DNA of 64,000 bases from Pseudogracilibacillus sp037072025 (GCF_037072025.1 NZ_JAXHDD010000012.1:1-64000); one strand, 5' to 3'. Positions 36,083 to 45,495 are shown, counted from the first letter of the stretch. The notes: generated from the sequence alone by a model not told the origin. Numbers and translations are program-made.

Positions 36083-36337
36083 TCAATCATTTATTTCTAT
36101 ATTTTCTTGTAACGCTTTTTCTAATTGTTTTAAGTTCATTTTTTCACACGTTAAAAATGTATCTTTAATTCGTACAGCCGGAATTAAAAGTTGATACTCC
36201 TCCAACCAACTGTCGTTTGTATAAATATCTCTTTCTTCTAATTCGAACGAATAATAATTTTTCAGCATCATGATAAGCGCATAGGCATCGTCACATAAAG
36301 AACAATTATGCTTCGTATAAAATTCAAGTTTTACCAT
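36083..36337 (-). CDS. Glutaredoxin-like (DUF836) protein
   Basis: This small thioredoxin-fold protein (84 residues from MVKLEFYTK) has a CSLC redox motif near residue 12 and the cis-proline in LLIPAVRI near residue 50. Members reduce disulfides or low-molecular-weight thiols, but substrates are mostly unknown. I prefer the ATG at 36337 because AAGGATG lies at good distance. An ATG three codons earlier is possible. The gene follows the Nudix gene by 7-16 bp. Confidence 0.85.
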   Translation of the reverse strand: MVKLEFYTKHNCSLCDDAYALIMMLKNYYSFELEERDIYTNDSWLEEYQLLIPAVRIKDTFLTCEKMNLKQLEKALQENIEIND

Positions 36338-36353
36338 GTTTGTCATCCTTACA

Positions 36354-36986
36354 TTAAGTATACTTTATTTTGTTTCGGATTATTTCTATAAAATGCTTAA
36401 TTATTTTTGCTGTTAAGCCCCAGATTACTTTATCATTATATTTATAGAAAAGTTCTTCTACCTTGCGAGTGCGCCAATCATAATTTTCACCATCTTGGAT
36501 TAGATGATATGGAAAGTTTGCTTCAGGAACAACTTCTAAATTTACATAATAAATATCCGGTTCTTTTTCAAGAAAAAAGGTGAGTGGAACTGTAAATACT
36601 TCTGCAACTTCCGCTTTATTTAAAACCATTTTTTCTAAACTCATGATTTCTCCCGCATATGGATATATTACTCGCCCTTCCGGAGCAACTATATAATCCA
36701 ATGGGATTACATGCCTAATCGTGGCAGGAGTTATCCCTAACTCTTCCGTTGTTTCTCTAATTGCGCATGCGAGCGCATTTGCATCATTTTTATCGATCCT
36801 CCCCCCTGGAAAACAAACATCACCTGGCTGGTTTCTCATTTTAAGGGAGCGTACTTCAAATAAAATATGAATCTCTTTCTCAATTTCGACAAGCGGCAGC
36901 AGTACAGCATATTGTTTGAAAACTTTTTGATCCATTATAGAAGGTTGCCGGTTAATTAATTTCTTTAATATAGTTTGAGCATCCAC
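36354..36986 (-). CDS. CoA-type Nudix hydrolase
   Basis: This 210-residue Nudix protein carries the CoA pyrophosphatase signature: a FEVRSLKMRNQPGDVCFPGG segment joined to the Nudix box GGRIDKNDANALACAIRETT then EELGI. Relatives split CoA and its derivatives to 3',5'-ADP and 4'-phosphopantetheine. It is probably co-transcribed with the glutaredoxin-like gene. Confidence 0.88.
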   Translation of the reverse strand: MDAQTILKKLINRQPSIMDQKVFKQYAVLLPLVEIEKEIHILFEVRSLKMRNQPGDVCFPGGRIDKNDANALACAIRETTEELGITPATIRHVIPLDYIVAPEGRVIYPYAGEIMSLEKMVLNKAEVAEVFTVPLTFFLEKEPDIYYVNLEVVPEANFPYHLIQDGENYDWRTRKVEELFYKYNDKVIWGLTAKIIKHFIEIIRNKIKYT

Positions 36987-37075
36987 ATTATCATCTCCAA
37001 CACAATCAATTCTATTATACTAAGAGTAAGTAAAAAATGAAAAAATAGCGCCTTCACGAAGGATGTAAAGTATTG

Positions 37076-37190
37076 ATTCAGCGATTTCGTTCAACAATTA
37101 AGCGCAAATGTTCTTCAATTCAGCGAATCTAATTTTTATTCAGCGATCTCGACCAAGAATTCAGCGTTTTCTTAAATAATTCAGCGCTTT
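37076..37190. repeat. TTCAGCG array, six units at 20-21 bp
   Basis: TTCAGCG (once TTAAGCG) starts at 37077, 37098, 37119, 37139, 37160 and 37180. Fillers are unrelated and AT-rich. It lies between the Nudix gene and the pyrP leader. Confidence 0.9.
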
Positions 37191-37270
37191 AATATTTAGG
37201 CAGATATTTCCCATTGACATTTTTCTTTTTTATGTGACAATTAATATAATAAAAATTAATATTTTCCTTT

Positions 37271-37379
37271 AATTTAGTCCCGTGAGGCTAGCAAGGTGAA
37301 CGACAGATACGTATATCTCTTTTGATATACGTCTATAGTATACGTATGTACAAAACACCTTGTTATCAAGGTGTTTTTT
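37271..37379 (+). promoter_or_regulatory. PyrR-binding attenuator of pyrP
   Basis: The leader contains the PyrR anti-antiterminator motif AGTCCCGTGAGGCTAGCAAG (37276-37295) and ends in a terminator (AACACCTTG/CAAGGTGTT with TTTTTT at 37354-37379). GCAAGGTG in the PyrR loop can pair with CACCTTG of the terminator to form the alternative antiterminator. UMP-bound PyrR should thus switch off uracil uptake. Confidence 0.93.
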
Positions 37380-37419
37380 ATTGTTCACATGAAGGAGAAT
37401 AAAAAAGGAGAAAAAACAG

Positions 37420-38703
37420 ATGGCAAAATATAATGAGATTCAAGTTCATGAACGACCACCATTACAACAGAGTGTACCACTAGGAATTCAACATTTATTT
37501 GCTATGTTTGGTTCAACTGTGTTAGTTCCAATCCTTTTTGGTGTAAACCCGGCAATCATTTTACTCATGAACGGGATAGGAACAATCCTTTATTTATTCA
37601 TTACAAAAGGAAAAATCCCTGCTTATTTAGGGTCAAGTTTTGCATTTATTTCGCCAGTACTCGTTGTACTTGGGAAATATAATGGCGAAGAGGGTTTCAG
37701 CTATGCCTTAGGTGGATTTTTAATGGTTGGGATCGTTTTAACTATCGTTGGTATCATTATTAAATTTATTGGTACAAGTTGGATCGATGTTTTGTTTCCA
37801 CCAGCTGCAATGGGAGCAATCGTTGCAGTTATTGGACTTGAACTCGTTCCAGTAGCAGCAGAGATGGCTGGATGGATTGCACCTGCCGATGCCGGTGCTA
37901 ATTGGAAGATGGATTCAACATCCGCAATTGTCGCTCTATTAACGTTATTAATTACGATTGTATTTTGGGTAACGATGCGTGGATTTTTAAAAATCATTCC
38001 AATTTTATTAGGTATTACTTCTGGTTATATTATTGCCTACTTTTTCGGACTGCTTCAATTAGACCTTGTTGGAGAAGCTACATGGATAACAATGCCAGAA
38101 CTTTATACGATGAAATTTGATTGGTCAGCAGTATTTATCATCTTGCCCGCTGCACTCGTGCTAATTCCTGAACATATCGGTCATTTGTTTGTAACTAGTA
38201 ATATTGTAGGTAAAGATTTAACGAAAGACCCTGGGTTAGACCGCTCTTTTATTGGTAACGGGGTATCAACAATTATTTCTAGTTTCTTCGGCTCCACACC
38301 AAACACTACTTATGGAGAAAATATTGGCGTACTTGCGATTACACGAGTTTACTCTACTTGGGTCATCGGTATGGCTGCAGTGATGGCGATCATCTTATCA
38401 TTCTTTGGAAAACTTGCAGCACTTATTCAATCGATTCCAACACCAGTTATGGGTGGAATTTCCTTACTTCTTTTCGGAATTATTGCAGCAAGTGGAATCC
38501 GGATGCTCGTTGAAGCAAAAATTGACTATTCGAAATCCCAAAACTTAATTTTAACCTCTGTTGTTCTTGTCATTGGCATTAGTGGTGCATCAATCAATAT
38601 TGGGAAAGTAGCATTAACCGGAATGGGGCTTGCGACTGTTGTTGCAATTATTCTCGGATTATTCTTTAAAATACTAGAGGTACTAAATCTATCGAATGAA
38701 TAA
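37420..38703 (+). CDS. pyrP: Uracil permease
   Basis: PyrP (427 residues) is a nucleobase:cation symporter-2 (UraA family) with about 12-14 membrane segments. Visible hallmarks are LGIQHLFAMFGSTVLVPILF near the N-terminus and the substrate-site regions VLIPEHIGHLFVTSNIVGKD and FGSTPNTTYGENIGV. The PyrR attenuator upstream shows that it responds to pyrimidine supply. No pyr biosynthesis genes follow it here. Confidence 0.95.
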   Translation: MAKYNEIQVHERPPLQQSVPLGIQHLFAMFGSTVLVPILFGVNPAIILLMNGIGTILYLFITKGKIPAYLGSSFAFISPVLVVLGKYNGEEGFSYALGGFLMVGIVLTIVGIIIKFIGTSWIDVLFPPAAMGAIVAVIGLELVPVAAEMAGWIAPADAGANWKMDSTSAIVALLTLLITIVFWVTMRGFLKIIPILLGITSGYIIAYFFGLLQLDLVGEATWITMPELYTMKFDWSAVFIILPAALVLIPEHIGHLFVTSNIVGKDLTKDPGLDRSFIGNGVSTIISSFFGSTPNTTYGENIGVLAITRVYSTWVIGMAAVMAIILSFFGKLAALIQSIPTPVMGGISLLLFGIIAASGIRMLVEAKIDYSKSQNLILTSVVLVIGISGASINIGKVALTGMGLATVVAIILGLFFKILEVLNLSNE

Positions 38704-38771
38704 TTTTCAAAATCGGGATAGTCTTTCCAGTATATATAGATTATAATATTTTTAAAAGGAGGGCTTACGAG

Positions 38772-39932
38772 ATGGTAGAAAAGGTTGAAAATGGTCTCTT
38801 TGGTGAATTTGGCGGCAGCTACGTACCAGAAGATTTACAAACCGTTTTAGAAGGACTAGCCGAGGCGTTCGAAACATATAAAGATGACCCCGAATTTCAA
38901 GAAGAGTTTCGATATTATTTAAAAGAATATGTAGGTAGGGACAATCCATTAACCTTTGCACAAAATTTAACTCAAAAAATCGGCAGTGCAAAAATTTATT
39001 TAAAGCGTGAAGATTTAAACCATACGGGTGCACACAAAATCAATAATGCGATTGGACAAATTTTACTTGCCAAGCGAATGGGTGCAACTCGTGTTATTGC
39101 TGAAACTGGTGCTGGGCAGCATGGTGTTGCAACGGCTACAGCATGTGCGATGTTTAATATTCCTTGTACAATTTATATGGGAAAACATGATACTGAAAGA
39201 CAAGCCTTAAATGTGTTTCGCATGGAATTACTAGGAGCTACAGTTGTACCAGTAGAAGCTGGACAAGGAAGACTTAAAGATGCGGTAGATGCGGCACTTG
39301 GCGATTTAATTGAAAACTATCAAACTACTTTTTATTTACTTGGCTCTGCTGTTGGTCCACACCCTTATCCGACAATGGTAAAACATTTTCAATCGATAAT
39401 TAGCGAAGAATCTAAGCTACAAATTTTAGAAAAAGAAGGAAAACTTCCTACAGCTGTAGTAGCTTGTGTTGGTGGAGGAAGCAATGCAATTGGAGCATTC
39501 GCAAATTATATCGAAGAAGAAAATGTACGTTTAATCGGTGTTGAGCCGAAAGAAGCTGCATCCATTACCGAGGGAGTTCCTGCTATCATTCATGGATTTA
39601 AATGTCTCACTCTCCTTGATGAATACGGTGAACCAGCACCAACTCACTCGATTGCAGCGGGGCTAGATTATCCTGGCATTGGACCAGAACACAGTTTTTT
39701 AAAAACGAATGGCCGTGCTGAATATGTAACCATTACCGGTGACGATGCTTTGGAGGCCTTTAAGGAATTGTCGCAAGTAGAAGGAATTATCCCAGCACTT
39801 GAAAGTTCCCATGCAATTGCTTATACAATAAAACTTGCAAAAAAACTTACAAAAGATGACGTTATAATTGTTAATTTATCAGGTCGCGGGGATAAGGACG
39901 TTGACCAAGTGTTTCAAATGGAAAAATTATAA
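38772..39932 (+). CDS. trpB: Tryptophan synthase beta chain, stand-alone
   Basis: TrpB (386 residues) makes tryptophan from indole and serine. The N-terminal GLFGEFGGSYVPE, the PLP lysine in LNHTGAHKINNAIGQ near residue 85, ETGAGQHGVATATAC, and the phosphate-binding GGGSNAIGAF near residue 231 are all present, so the enzyme looks intact and is of the TrpB1 type. No trpA or other trp gene adjoins it, and no T-box leader is visible in the 68-bp gap after pyrP. It may salvage free indole, or work with a trpA elsewhere. Confidence 0.95.
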   Translation: MVEKVENGLFGEFGGSYVPEDLQTVLEGLAEAFETYKDDPEFQEEFRYYLKEYVGRDNPLTFAQNLTQKIGSAKIYLKREDLNHTGAHKINNAIGQILLAKRMGATRVIAETGAGQHGVATATACAMFNIPCTIYMGKHDTERQALNVFRMELLGATVVPVEAGQGRLKDAVDAALGDLIENYQTTFYLLGSAVGPHPYPTMVKHFQSIISEESKLQILEKEGKLPTAVVACVGGGSNAIGAFANYIEEENVRLIGVEPKEAASITEGVPAIIHGFKCLTLLDEYGEPAPTHSIAAGLDYPGIGPEHSFLKTNGRAEYVTITGDDALEAFKELSQVEGIIPALESSHAIAYTIKLAKKLTKDDVIIVNLSGRGDKDVDQVFQMEKL

Positions 39933-39938
39933 GAAATT

Positions 39939-39987
39939 CTGGCAAGATGATTACTTCTTTTCTGCCACATCTTGCCAGTCTTTTTTA
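39939..39987 (+). terminator. Terminator of trpB
   Basis: CTGGCAAGATG and CATCTTGCCAG form an 11-bp stem followed by TCTTTTTT. Confidence 0.9.
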
Positions 39988-39996
39988 TGTATAAAA

Positions 39997-40478
39997 TTAA
40001 CCCCAAATCTGTTCTAACCGTGGTGCATAGAAATCAATTGCTTTTTGATAACTTAACATTTCACTATCTTTAGTCGTCTCCATTAAACATGTAAGCAGTA
40101 GTTTCATAGCTGCTTGATGTTCTTGTAAATTATATAGGGTCATCGAATAGAATACTTATATTACCCTGTTATCGGGGAACTGATTGATACCTTTTTCAAA
40201 AACATTTTTTGAGTTTTCATAATTTCCAATCGCTCGATATGTGCTCCCCAATCCAATAATTGCTTTTTCCAAGTCTTTCCCTGATAACCCCAATTTTGTT
40301 TCCTTTTAATACGGAACAGCTTTTGTTTCCTCTCCTAGCACATCAAAACTCCATGCACATTGAAGTTTACATAAGGATCATTTGAAAATTTTCTTACCAG
40401 TTTCATTAATAATCGATTAGATTGTTTTAGTTCTGATTTTTTACGCAACTCTATTGCTCGTTTAATCTCTTCTTTCAC
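39997..40478 (-). pseudogene. Decayed tetratricopeptide-repeat gene
   Basis: On the minus strand a GTG start at 40478 follows GGGGGAG and opens VKEEIKRAIELRKKSELKQS. The matching C-terminal parts GLGSTYRAIGNYENSKNVFE and YNLQEHQAAMKLLLTCLMET, ending LEQIW, lie in other frames. At least three frameshifts or stops separate the pieces. The intact homologues I recall in Bacillus are single TPR proteins of about 160 residues. Confidence 0.8.
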
Positions 40479-41059
40479 GTCTCCCCCTCTTTCCTCGTTC
40501 ACGATAATTCCGAATTTATATATAACAAGAAATACTAAAAATAATCCATCGCTTCATGTACCCTGAAATAGATTCAGAAAAGCTAAAGATTAAAACGGAA
40601 TTCCCAAAATTAATAATATATCTAATAATAGCCGTCCCAACATTAGAAAACTTGGCTTATCGCCAAGATTGGCGATATCCTTAGTTGCACTTATGCAGTA
40701 GGAAAGTTTCTTTCTTATCTGCCAAAAAAAGAATACAGAAAGCCGCTATAGGAACTCGGATCAACCGAATGTGATTGATGATAGTTTTCTATTTGAGGAT
40801 CATCATAATAATTAACATCTCGACCATCCAGCATTAGATCACCGCCCTACTTGTTAATTATAAATAGTTAGACTCGTCTAATGTTTAAGAACTAGAATAA
40901 TTTAATTCCAATTTAGCTTTTCATTTTGTTCGTTGCTGACCGTACCTTACATACCAGCATAAAGGCATTATCAATGTTTCCATTTAATTATAAAACGTAT
41001 TGATTATTTTTCCTATATAATTCTGTCAACCTGTATTATAACAATTCGCTATAAAAATA
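40479..41059. other. Gene-free, AT-rich stretch with one hairpin
   Basis: I see no supported gene. A short inverted repeat, CTTGGCTTATCGCCAAG with ATTGGCGAT next to it (about 40650-40680), could be a remnant of an element or a weak terminator. The stretch separates the decayed TPR gene from the rraA promoter. Confidence 0.4.
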
Positions 41060-41089
41060 TTGCAATGGAGCTGCTATTATTATTATAAT
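41060..41089 (+). promoter_or_regulatory. Putative promoter of the RraA-like gene
   Basis: TTGCAA, an 18-bp spacer and TATAAT, 35 bp before the ATG. Confidence 0.6.
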
Positions 41090-41123
41090 AGAATTAACAT
41101 CACTACATAAAGGAGTTAATCTT

Positions 41124-41747
41124 ATGAATTCTGTTATACAACAATTAAAGAACGTGCCAACAACCGCTATTTCTGATGTGCTTAAAGGAATGAACAATAT
41201 TGATCCTGCTATTAAACCTTTAAAAGAAAATTATAAAATTGCTGGGCAGGCATTCACGGTAAAACTTCCTGTGGGAGATAATTTAATGCTATTAAAATCT
41301 CTAAAAGAAGCAAAGCCAGGTGATATTCTTGTTGTTGATGTAAAAGGCGATACCTATCGCGCTATTGCTGGCGATTTTGTCGTTGGGATGATGCAAACAT
41401 TAGAACTTGGTGGCCTAGTAGTCGATGGAGTAATCCGTGACCTCATCGATATAAAAGCATTAAATTTCCCAGTTTTCTCTAAAGGAACAACGGTGTCCTC
41501 TGGCGGAAAAACAGGACCTGGGGAAACAAATGTCCCAATTTCCTGTGGCGGAGCTTCCGTAAATCCTGGTGATATCATCGTCGGCGATGTTGATGGAGTA
41601 GTCGTTATTCCACGAGATCGTGCGGAAGAAGTACTGGATGGAGCAAAAGCAAAAATGAAAGCCGATGATGAGCGAGAAGCAAACATCAGTGGAAATAAAG
41701 AAGAAATTTATAAATACATCGACGGAATGATTGCGAAAAGTAAATAA
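41124..41747 (+). CDS. RraA-like protein / HMG aldolase family
   Basis: This 207-residue protein belongs to the RraA fold family, which covers E. coli RraA (an RNase E inhibitor) and 4-hydroxy-4-methyl-2-oxoglutarate aldolase/oxaloacetate decarboxylase. The motif GGLVVDGVIRD near residue 95 carries the Arg-Asp pair of the aldolase site, and GDIIVGDVDGVVVIPRDRAE near residue 155 is family-typical. No RNase E is expected in this lineage, so an aldolase/decarboxylase role is likelier. It has its own promoter and terminator. Confidence 0.88.
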   Translation: MNSVIQQLKNVPTTAISDVLKGMNNIDPAIKPLKENYKIAGQAFTVKLPVGDNLMLLKSLKEAKPGDILVVDVKGDTYRAIAGDFVVGMMQTLELGGLVVDGVIRDLIDIKALNFPVFSKGTTVSSGGKTGPGETNVPISCGGASVNPGDIIVGDVDGVVVIPRDRAEEVLDGAKAKMKADDEREANISGNKEEIYKYIDGMIAKSK

Positions 41748-41778
41748 AATATAATAAGCAAATAAAATTATAAAACGC

Positions 41779-41815
41779 CGAACTAAATTCTAATTAAAGT
41801 TCGGTTTTTCTTTTG
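41779..41815 (+). terminator. Terminator of the RraA-like gene
   Basis: CCGAACT and AGTTCGG form the stem core, followed by TTTTTCTTTT. Confidence 0.85.
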
Positions 41816-41897
41816 ACCGCTTTAGTAAATTTTATCGTTTATTTCCTGGAACTAAGCCATAAAACACTACATGAATGGAACAAATTTACATGTTGGA

Positions 41898-42003
41898 TAA
41901 CGTAACATCTTGGAGAATGACTCAACATCTTGTGAATCCACTCGACATCCCTGAAACGAATCGACATCCGGAAAACACACTTGTCATTTTGGAGATCGAG
42001 TCA
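41898..42003. repeat. GACTCGAC array, about five degenerate units
   Basis: Units GACTCAACATCTT, CACTCGACATCC, GAATCGACATCC and CACTTGTCATTTT follow at 19-20 bp in the gap between the RraA-like gene and the glycolate oxidase-type gene. Another 150 bp beyond it shows nothing recognisable. Confidence 0.8.
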
Positions 42004-42203
42004 GCACCTAACTTAGTGGTGATTTAATCGGTGTAAATGAGTAAAAATATTGTTTATTATTTAAACGAAGATCGATTAAGACAATTAATCATTCACGATT
42101 TAAAAGTTAGAACTGTTATCGGAAAGTTCAATAGCGGAAGATAGAAAAAAATCCATTACCGAAAAATTTTAAGACAAAGTAAAGATTATAAGAAAATTGC
42201 CTG

Positions 42204-42238
42204 GTGAAAAGCCTAGAATATAACTTCTAAGCTTTTCA
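42204..42238 (-). terminator. Terminator of the glycolate oxidase-type gene
   Basis: On the minus strand AAAAGCTTAGAA and TTCTAGGCTTTT form a stem with one G-T pair and end in T residues, immediately after the stop. Confidence 0.65.
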
Positions 42239-42243
42239 ATAAT

Positions 42244-43596
42244 TTAATTAAAAATCTTGCCAGGGTTCAACATATTATCAGGGTCTAACAATCGCTTAAA
42301 ACTTTTCATTACTTCAACTGCATCTCCATGTTCTTCTCGTTGATATTTCATTTTACCAAGACCTACACCATGTTCACCGGTACAAGTCCCTCCTACTTTA
42401 ATCGCTTTTAAAACCAGTTTATCGGTCATTCGTTCAGATCGCTCGCGATCTTCTTGATTATCTACATCAAATAAGGATAGTGTATGGAAATTTCCATCAC
42501 CTACATGCCCTAAAATACCACCATGTAAGCCAGACTCTTCAAGTAAATTTCTTGCATAATGGACTAGCTCGGGTAGTTTAGAGATAGGAACGCAAATGTC
42601 TGTACCTAAAAATCGTTTTCCTTTTTGATGTCTAAAAGCATAAGCCATTTGATGCCTAGCTTTCCAAATTTCATTTCTTTCTTCTGTCCTTTCTGCAATA
42701 TCCCAATGTTCACAACCGAGCTCTTCCATTAGTTCCTTAACTAATACCACTTGAGCCTCTACAGCAGCCTTAGCACCAGCAAATTCAAAAAATAGAGAAT
42801 GAGCTACCGGGAAAGAGTAGTCACCATATTCATTCACTTGCTTGATACTTGACGCATCAACTAATTCCATTCTCATTATCGGGATATCATTTGCCAACAC
42901 CGTGTATGCCGCCTCTGCACATTCCTCTACTGTTTTGAATGTGCACCTTGCTGCGATAATATGTTCTGGAATCCCATGCAATTTCAATGTAACTTCGGTA
43001 ATGATTCCAAGTGTTCCTTCTGATCCAGTAAAAAGTCCAGTCAGATTATATCCGGATGATGATTTTTTCGCTTTTGTCCCTGTATGTATAACACGACCAT
43101 CCGCCAAGACAACTTCCATATCTAACACTTGATCTCTCATTGAACCATAACGTACCGCAGTCGTTCCACTTGCATTCGTTGCCGTCATCCCACCAATTGT
43201 CGCATCTGCACCCGGATCAATAGGAAATTGCAGACCATATCTATTAATCTCTTCATTTAATTGAATTCGTGTCATTCCCGGTTGAACAGTTACAGTCATA
43301 TCTTTTGGAGAAAAGTCGACTATTTTATTCATTCGCTCTAAATTAACGGAAATTCCTTTTTTAACCGGGATCACTTGCCCTTCAAGTCCCGATCCGACAC
43401 CATATGCGGTAACAGGTGCTTGAAATTGTTTAGCGACAGAAAGTATTTTAGTTACATCTTCTGTTGATTCAGGGAAACATACAATATCAGGTGTAACTGC
43501 TGCATGTGCAGATTCATCATGACTATGGCGGAACAGTTCTGTTTCATTTGTACTTACCTTTTCAATACCTAACTCTTCTTCTAATCGTTTTTTCAT
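42244..43596 (-). CDS. FAD-linked oxidase, glycolate oxidase GlcD/D-lactate dehydrogenase type
   Basis: This 450-residue flavoprotein has the PCMH-type FAD-binding domain (CFPESTEDVTKILSVAKQF, TAYGVGSGLEGQ, then DPGADATIGGMTATNASGT near residue 125) and a C-terminal FAD-oxidase domain ending GEHGVGLGKMKYQREEHG and MLNPGKIF. It oxidises a 2-hydroxy acid such as glycolate or D-lactate. I start at MKKRLEEELGIEK (43596) because AAAGGGGAT lies upstream; 24 extra residues upstream look untranslated. No partner subunits GlcE or GlcF are adjacent. A large 79-bp tandem array lies directly upstream. Confidence 0.9.
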   Translation of the reverse strand: MKKRLEEELGIEKVSTNETELFRHSHDESAHAAVTPDIVCFPESTEDVTKILSVAKQFQAPVTAYGVGSGLEGQVIPVKKGISVNLERMNKIVDFSPKDMTVTVQPGMTRIQLNEEINRYGLQFPIDPGADATIGGMTATNASGTTAVRYGSMRDQVLDMEVVLADGRVIHTGTKAKKSSSGYNLTGLFTGSEGTLGIITEVTLKLHGIPEHIIAARCTFKTVEECAEAAYTVLANDIPIMRMELVDASSIKQVNEYGDYSFPVAHSLFFEFAGAKAAVEAQVVLVKELMEELGCEHWDIAERTEERNEIWKARHQMAYAFRHQKGKRFLGTDICVPISKLPELVHYARNLLEESGLHGGILGHVGDGNFHTLSLFDVDNQEDRERSERMTDKLVLKAIKVGGTCTGEHGVGLGKMKYQREEHGDAVEVMKSFKRLLDPDNMLNPGKIFN

Positions 43597-43641
43597 AATT
43601 ATCCCCTTTAGAATTAAATTTATATTCAAGTAAATTTCAGA

Positions 43642-44425
43642 TAACCACGACGATTTTGAAATAACCACGCAATTTACGATTTAACCACGAACGAAATGAT
43701 TATCCAGCTAAATTGCAATTTAACCACGGAGATTTTCAAATAACCACGCAATTTGCGATTTAACCACGAACGAAAACGTTATCCAGCTAAATTGCAAATT
43801 AACCACGGAGATTTTCAAATAACCACACAATTTACGATTTAACCACGAACGAAAACGTTATCCAGCCAATTTGCAAATTAACCACGAAGATTTTGGAATA
43901 ACCACACAATTTACGATTTAACCACGAACGAAAACGTTATCCAGCTAAATTGCAAATTATCCACGGAGATTTTCAAATAACCACGCAATTTGCGATTTAA
44001 CCACGAACGAAAACGTTATCCTGCCAAATTGAAATTTAACCACGAAGATTTTGAAATAACCACGCAATTTACGATTTAACCACGAACGAAAACGTTATCC
44101 AGCTAAATTGCAAATTATCCACGGAGATTTTCAAATAACCACGCAATTTGCGATTTAACCACGAACGAAATGATTATCCAGCTAAATTGCAATTTAACCA
44201 CGGAGATTTTCAAATAACCACGCAATTTACGATTTAACCACGAACAAAATGATTATCCTGCCAATTTGCAAATTAACCACGGAGATTTTGAAATAACCAC
44301 ACAATTTGCGATTTAACCACGAACAAAATGATTATCCTGCCAATTTGCAAATTAACCACGGAGATTTTCAAATAACCACGCAATTTGCGATTTAACCACG
44401 AAATACTAGAATTATCCACAAACGA
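43642..44425. repeat. 79-bp higher-order tandem array of TAACCACG subunits, about 10 copies
   Basis: Units begin at 43642, 43721, 43800, 43879, 43958, 44037, 44116, 44195, 44274 and 44353, exactly 79 bp apart. Each unit consists of four 19-20 bp subunits: TAACCACGGAGATTTTCAAA, TAACCACGCAATTTGCGATT, TAACCACGAACGAAAACGT, and TATCCAGCTAAATTGCAAAT. The last unit ends in TTATCCACA (44412-44420), an exact DnaA-box word. The array fills the space between the starts of the glycolate oxidase-type gene and the stop of nitronate monooxygenase. It encodes nothing. Confidence 0.97.
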
Positions 44426-44433
44426 AAAAAACA

Positions 44434-45495
44434 TCATTTTATCAATTTAGTCGCTTCAAATATCGTGTCCCCTATTAGTTTTTTCACAGTCTGATATTTT
44501 GCAAGTCGTGGGCTTTGACCAGCCCATAAAGACATATATCCTTTATCTTTATTTTTAGCTGCTGCTTTTCTCATCGGTTGTGTCAATGCGTTTTGGATCG
44601 GAAATTCAGGTAAATCTTCTTCAAATTCCATCATTATATCAATATATTGATTCCGAATTCCTTGAGCATATTTTCCTGAAAATGCCCTTGTTTCTACAAT
44701 TTCTTCTTCCACTGCTTGTAAAATTGCTTCTTTATGTATGTGATTAGCGCCACTTTCTTCTGTCACTAGAAAAGCCGTTCCCATTTGTACCGCTTTAGCA
44801 CCTAGACAAAGTGATGCAGCAAGACCTCTCCCATCCATAATGCCACCTGCTGCAATTACTGGAATCGATACATGATCTACTATTTGTGGAACTAGTGACA
44901 TCACTCCAATAGAACGTTGTTTATCTTTCAGAAAACTACCCCGATGTCCTCCAGCTTCGTACCCTTGAGCAACGACAGCATCCATACCTAGTTGTTCAAT
45001 ATGGATTGCTTCTTGAACTGTAGTCGCTGTCCCTACTGTACTTATGCCTGCTCGCTTTAGATCATTCATGATTGATTTCGTCGGAACGCCAAATGTAAAT
45101 GAACAGACCGGAATTTTTTCTTCAACAACTACTTTTATTTGCTCAAAATAATTCTCTAAAAATGACTCTTTTGTAGGAATAGACGTATTTTTCTCCAACT
45201 TATACTTTTCCTGAACACTAACTAAAGCCTCATTCGCTGCTTGTATTTTATGTTCGACAAGCGAAAAATCATTTGGGACAAATAGATTAACACCAAAATT
45301 CTCCGTTTGTAACTTTAGCTCTTTAACTTGGCTTCGCAGCTGTTCTGGACTCATATAGCCTGCCCCGATCATACCGAGTCCTCCGGCATTAGAAACCGCT
45401 GAGACAAGTGAGTTTGTAGTGATTCCACCTGCCATAGGTGCTTGGATAATTGGATACTCAACATTAAATAATTTGGTAAATTGATTTTCAATCAT
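44434..45495 (-). CDS. Nitronate monooxygenase
   Basis: This FMN-dependent TIM-barrel enzyme (353 residues) of the 2-nitropropane dioxygenase family oxidises nitronates such as propionate 3-nitronate. Visible are IIQAPMAGGITTNSLVSAVS at the N-terminus, the catalytic-histidine region QGYEAGGHRGSFL near residue 180, and the FMN-binding segments IAAGGIMDGRGLAASLCLGA and VQMGTAFLVTEES. Some relatives act as enoyl reductases (FabK), but the GYEAGGHRG motif fits the monooxygenase. Confidence 0.9.
   Translation of the reverse strand: MIENQFTKLFNVEYPIIQAPMAGGITTNSLVSAVSNAGGLGMIGAGYMSPEQLRSQVKELKLQTENFGVNLFVPNDFSLVEHKIQAANEALVSVQEKYKLEKNTSIPTKESFLENYFEQIKVVVEEKIPVCSFTFGVPTKSIMNDLKRAGISTVGTATTVQEAIHIEQLGMDAVVAQGYEAGGHRGSFLKDKQRSIGVMSLVPQIVDHVSIPVIAAGGIMDGRGLAASLCLGAKAVQMGTAFLVTEESGANHIHKEAILQAVEEEIVETRAFSGKYAQGIRNQYIDIMMEFEEDLPEFPIQNALTQPMRKAAAKNKDKGYMSLWAGQSPRLAKYQTVKKLIGDTIFEATKLIK

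Noticed and set aside
38704..38771. T-box or TRAP leader before trpB
   Set aside because: The gap is only 68 bp and lacks the T-box sequence or GAG/UAG triplet repeats.
43642..44425. CRISPR-like appearance of the tandem arrays
   Set aside because: Core words are only 7-8 bp, fillers about 12 bp and themselves repeated every 79 bp, and no cas gene is present.
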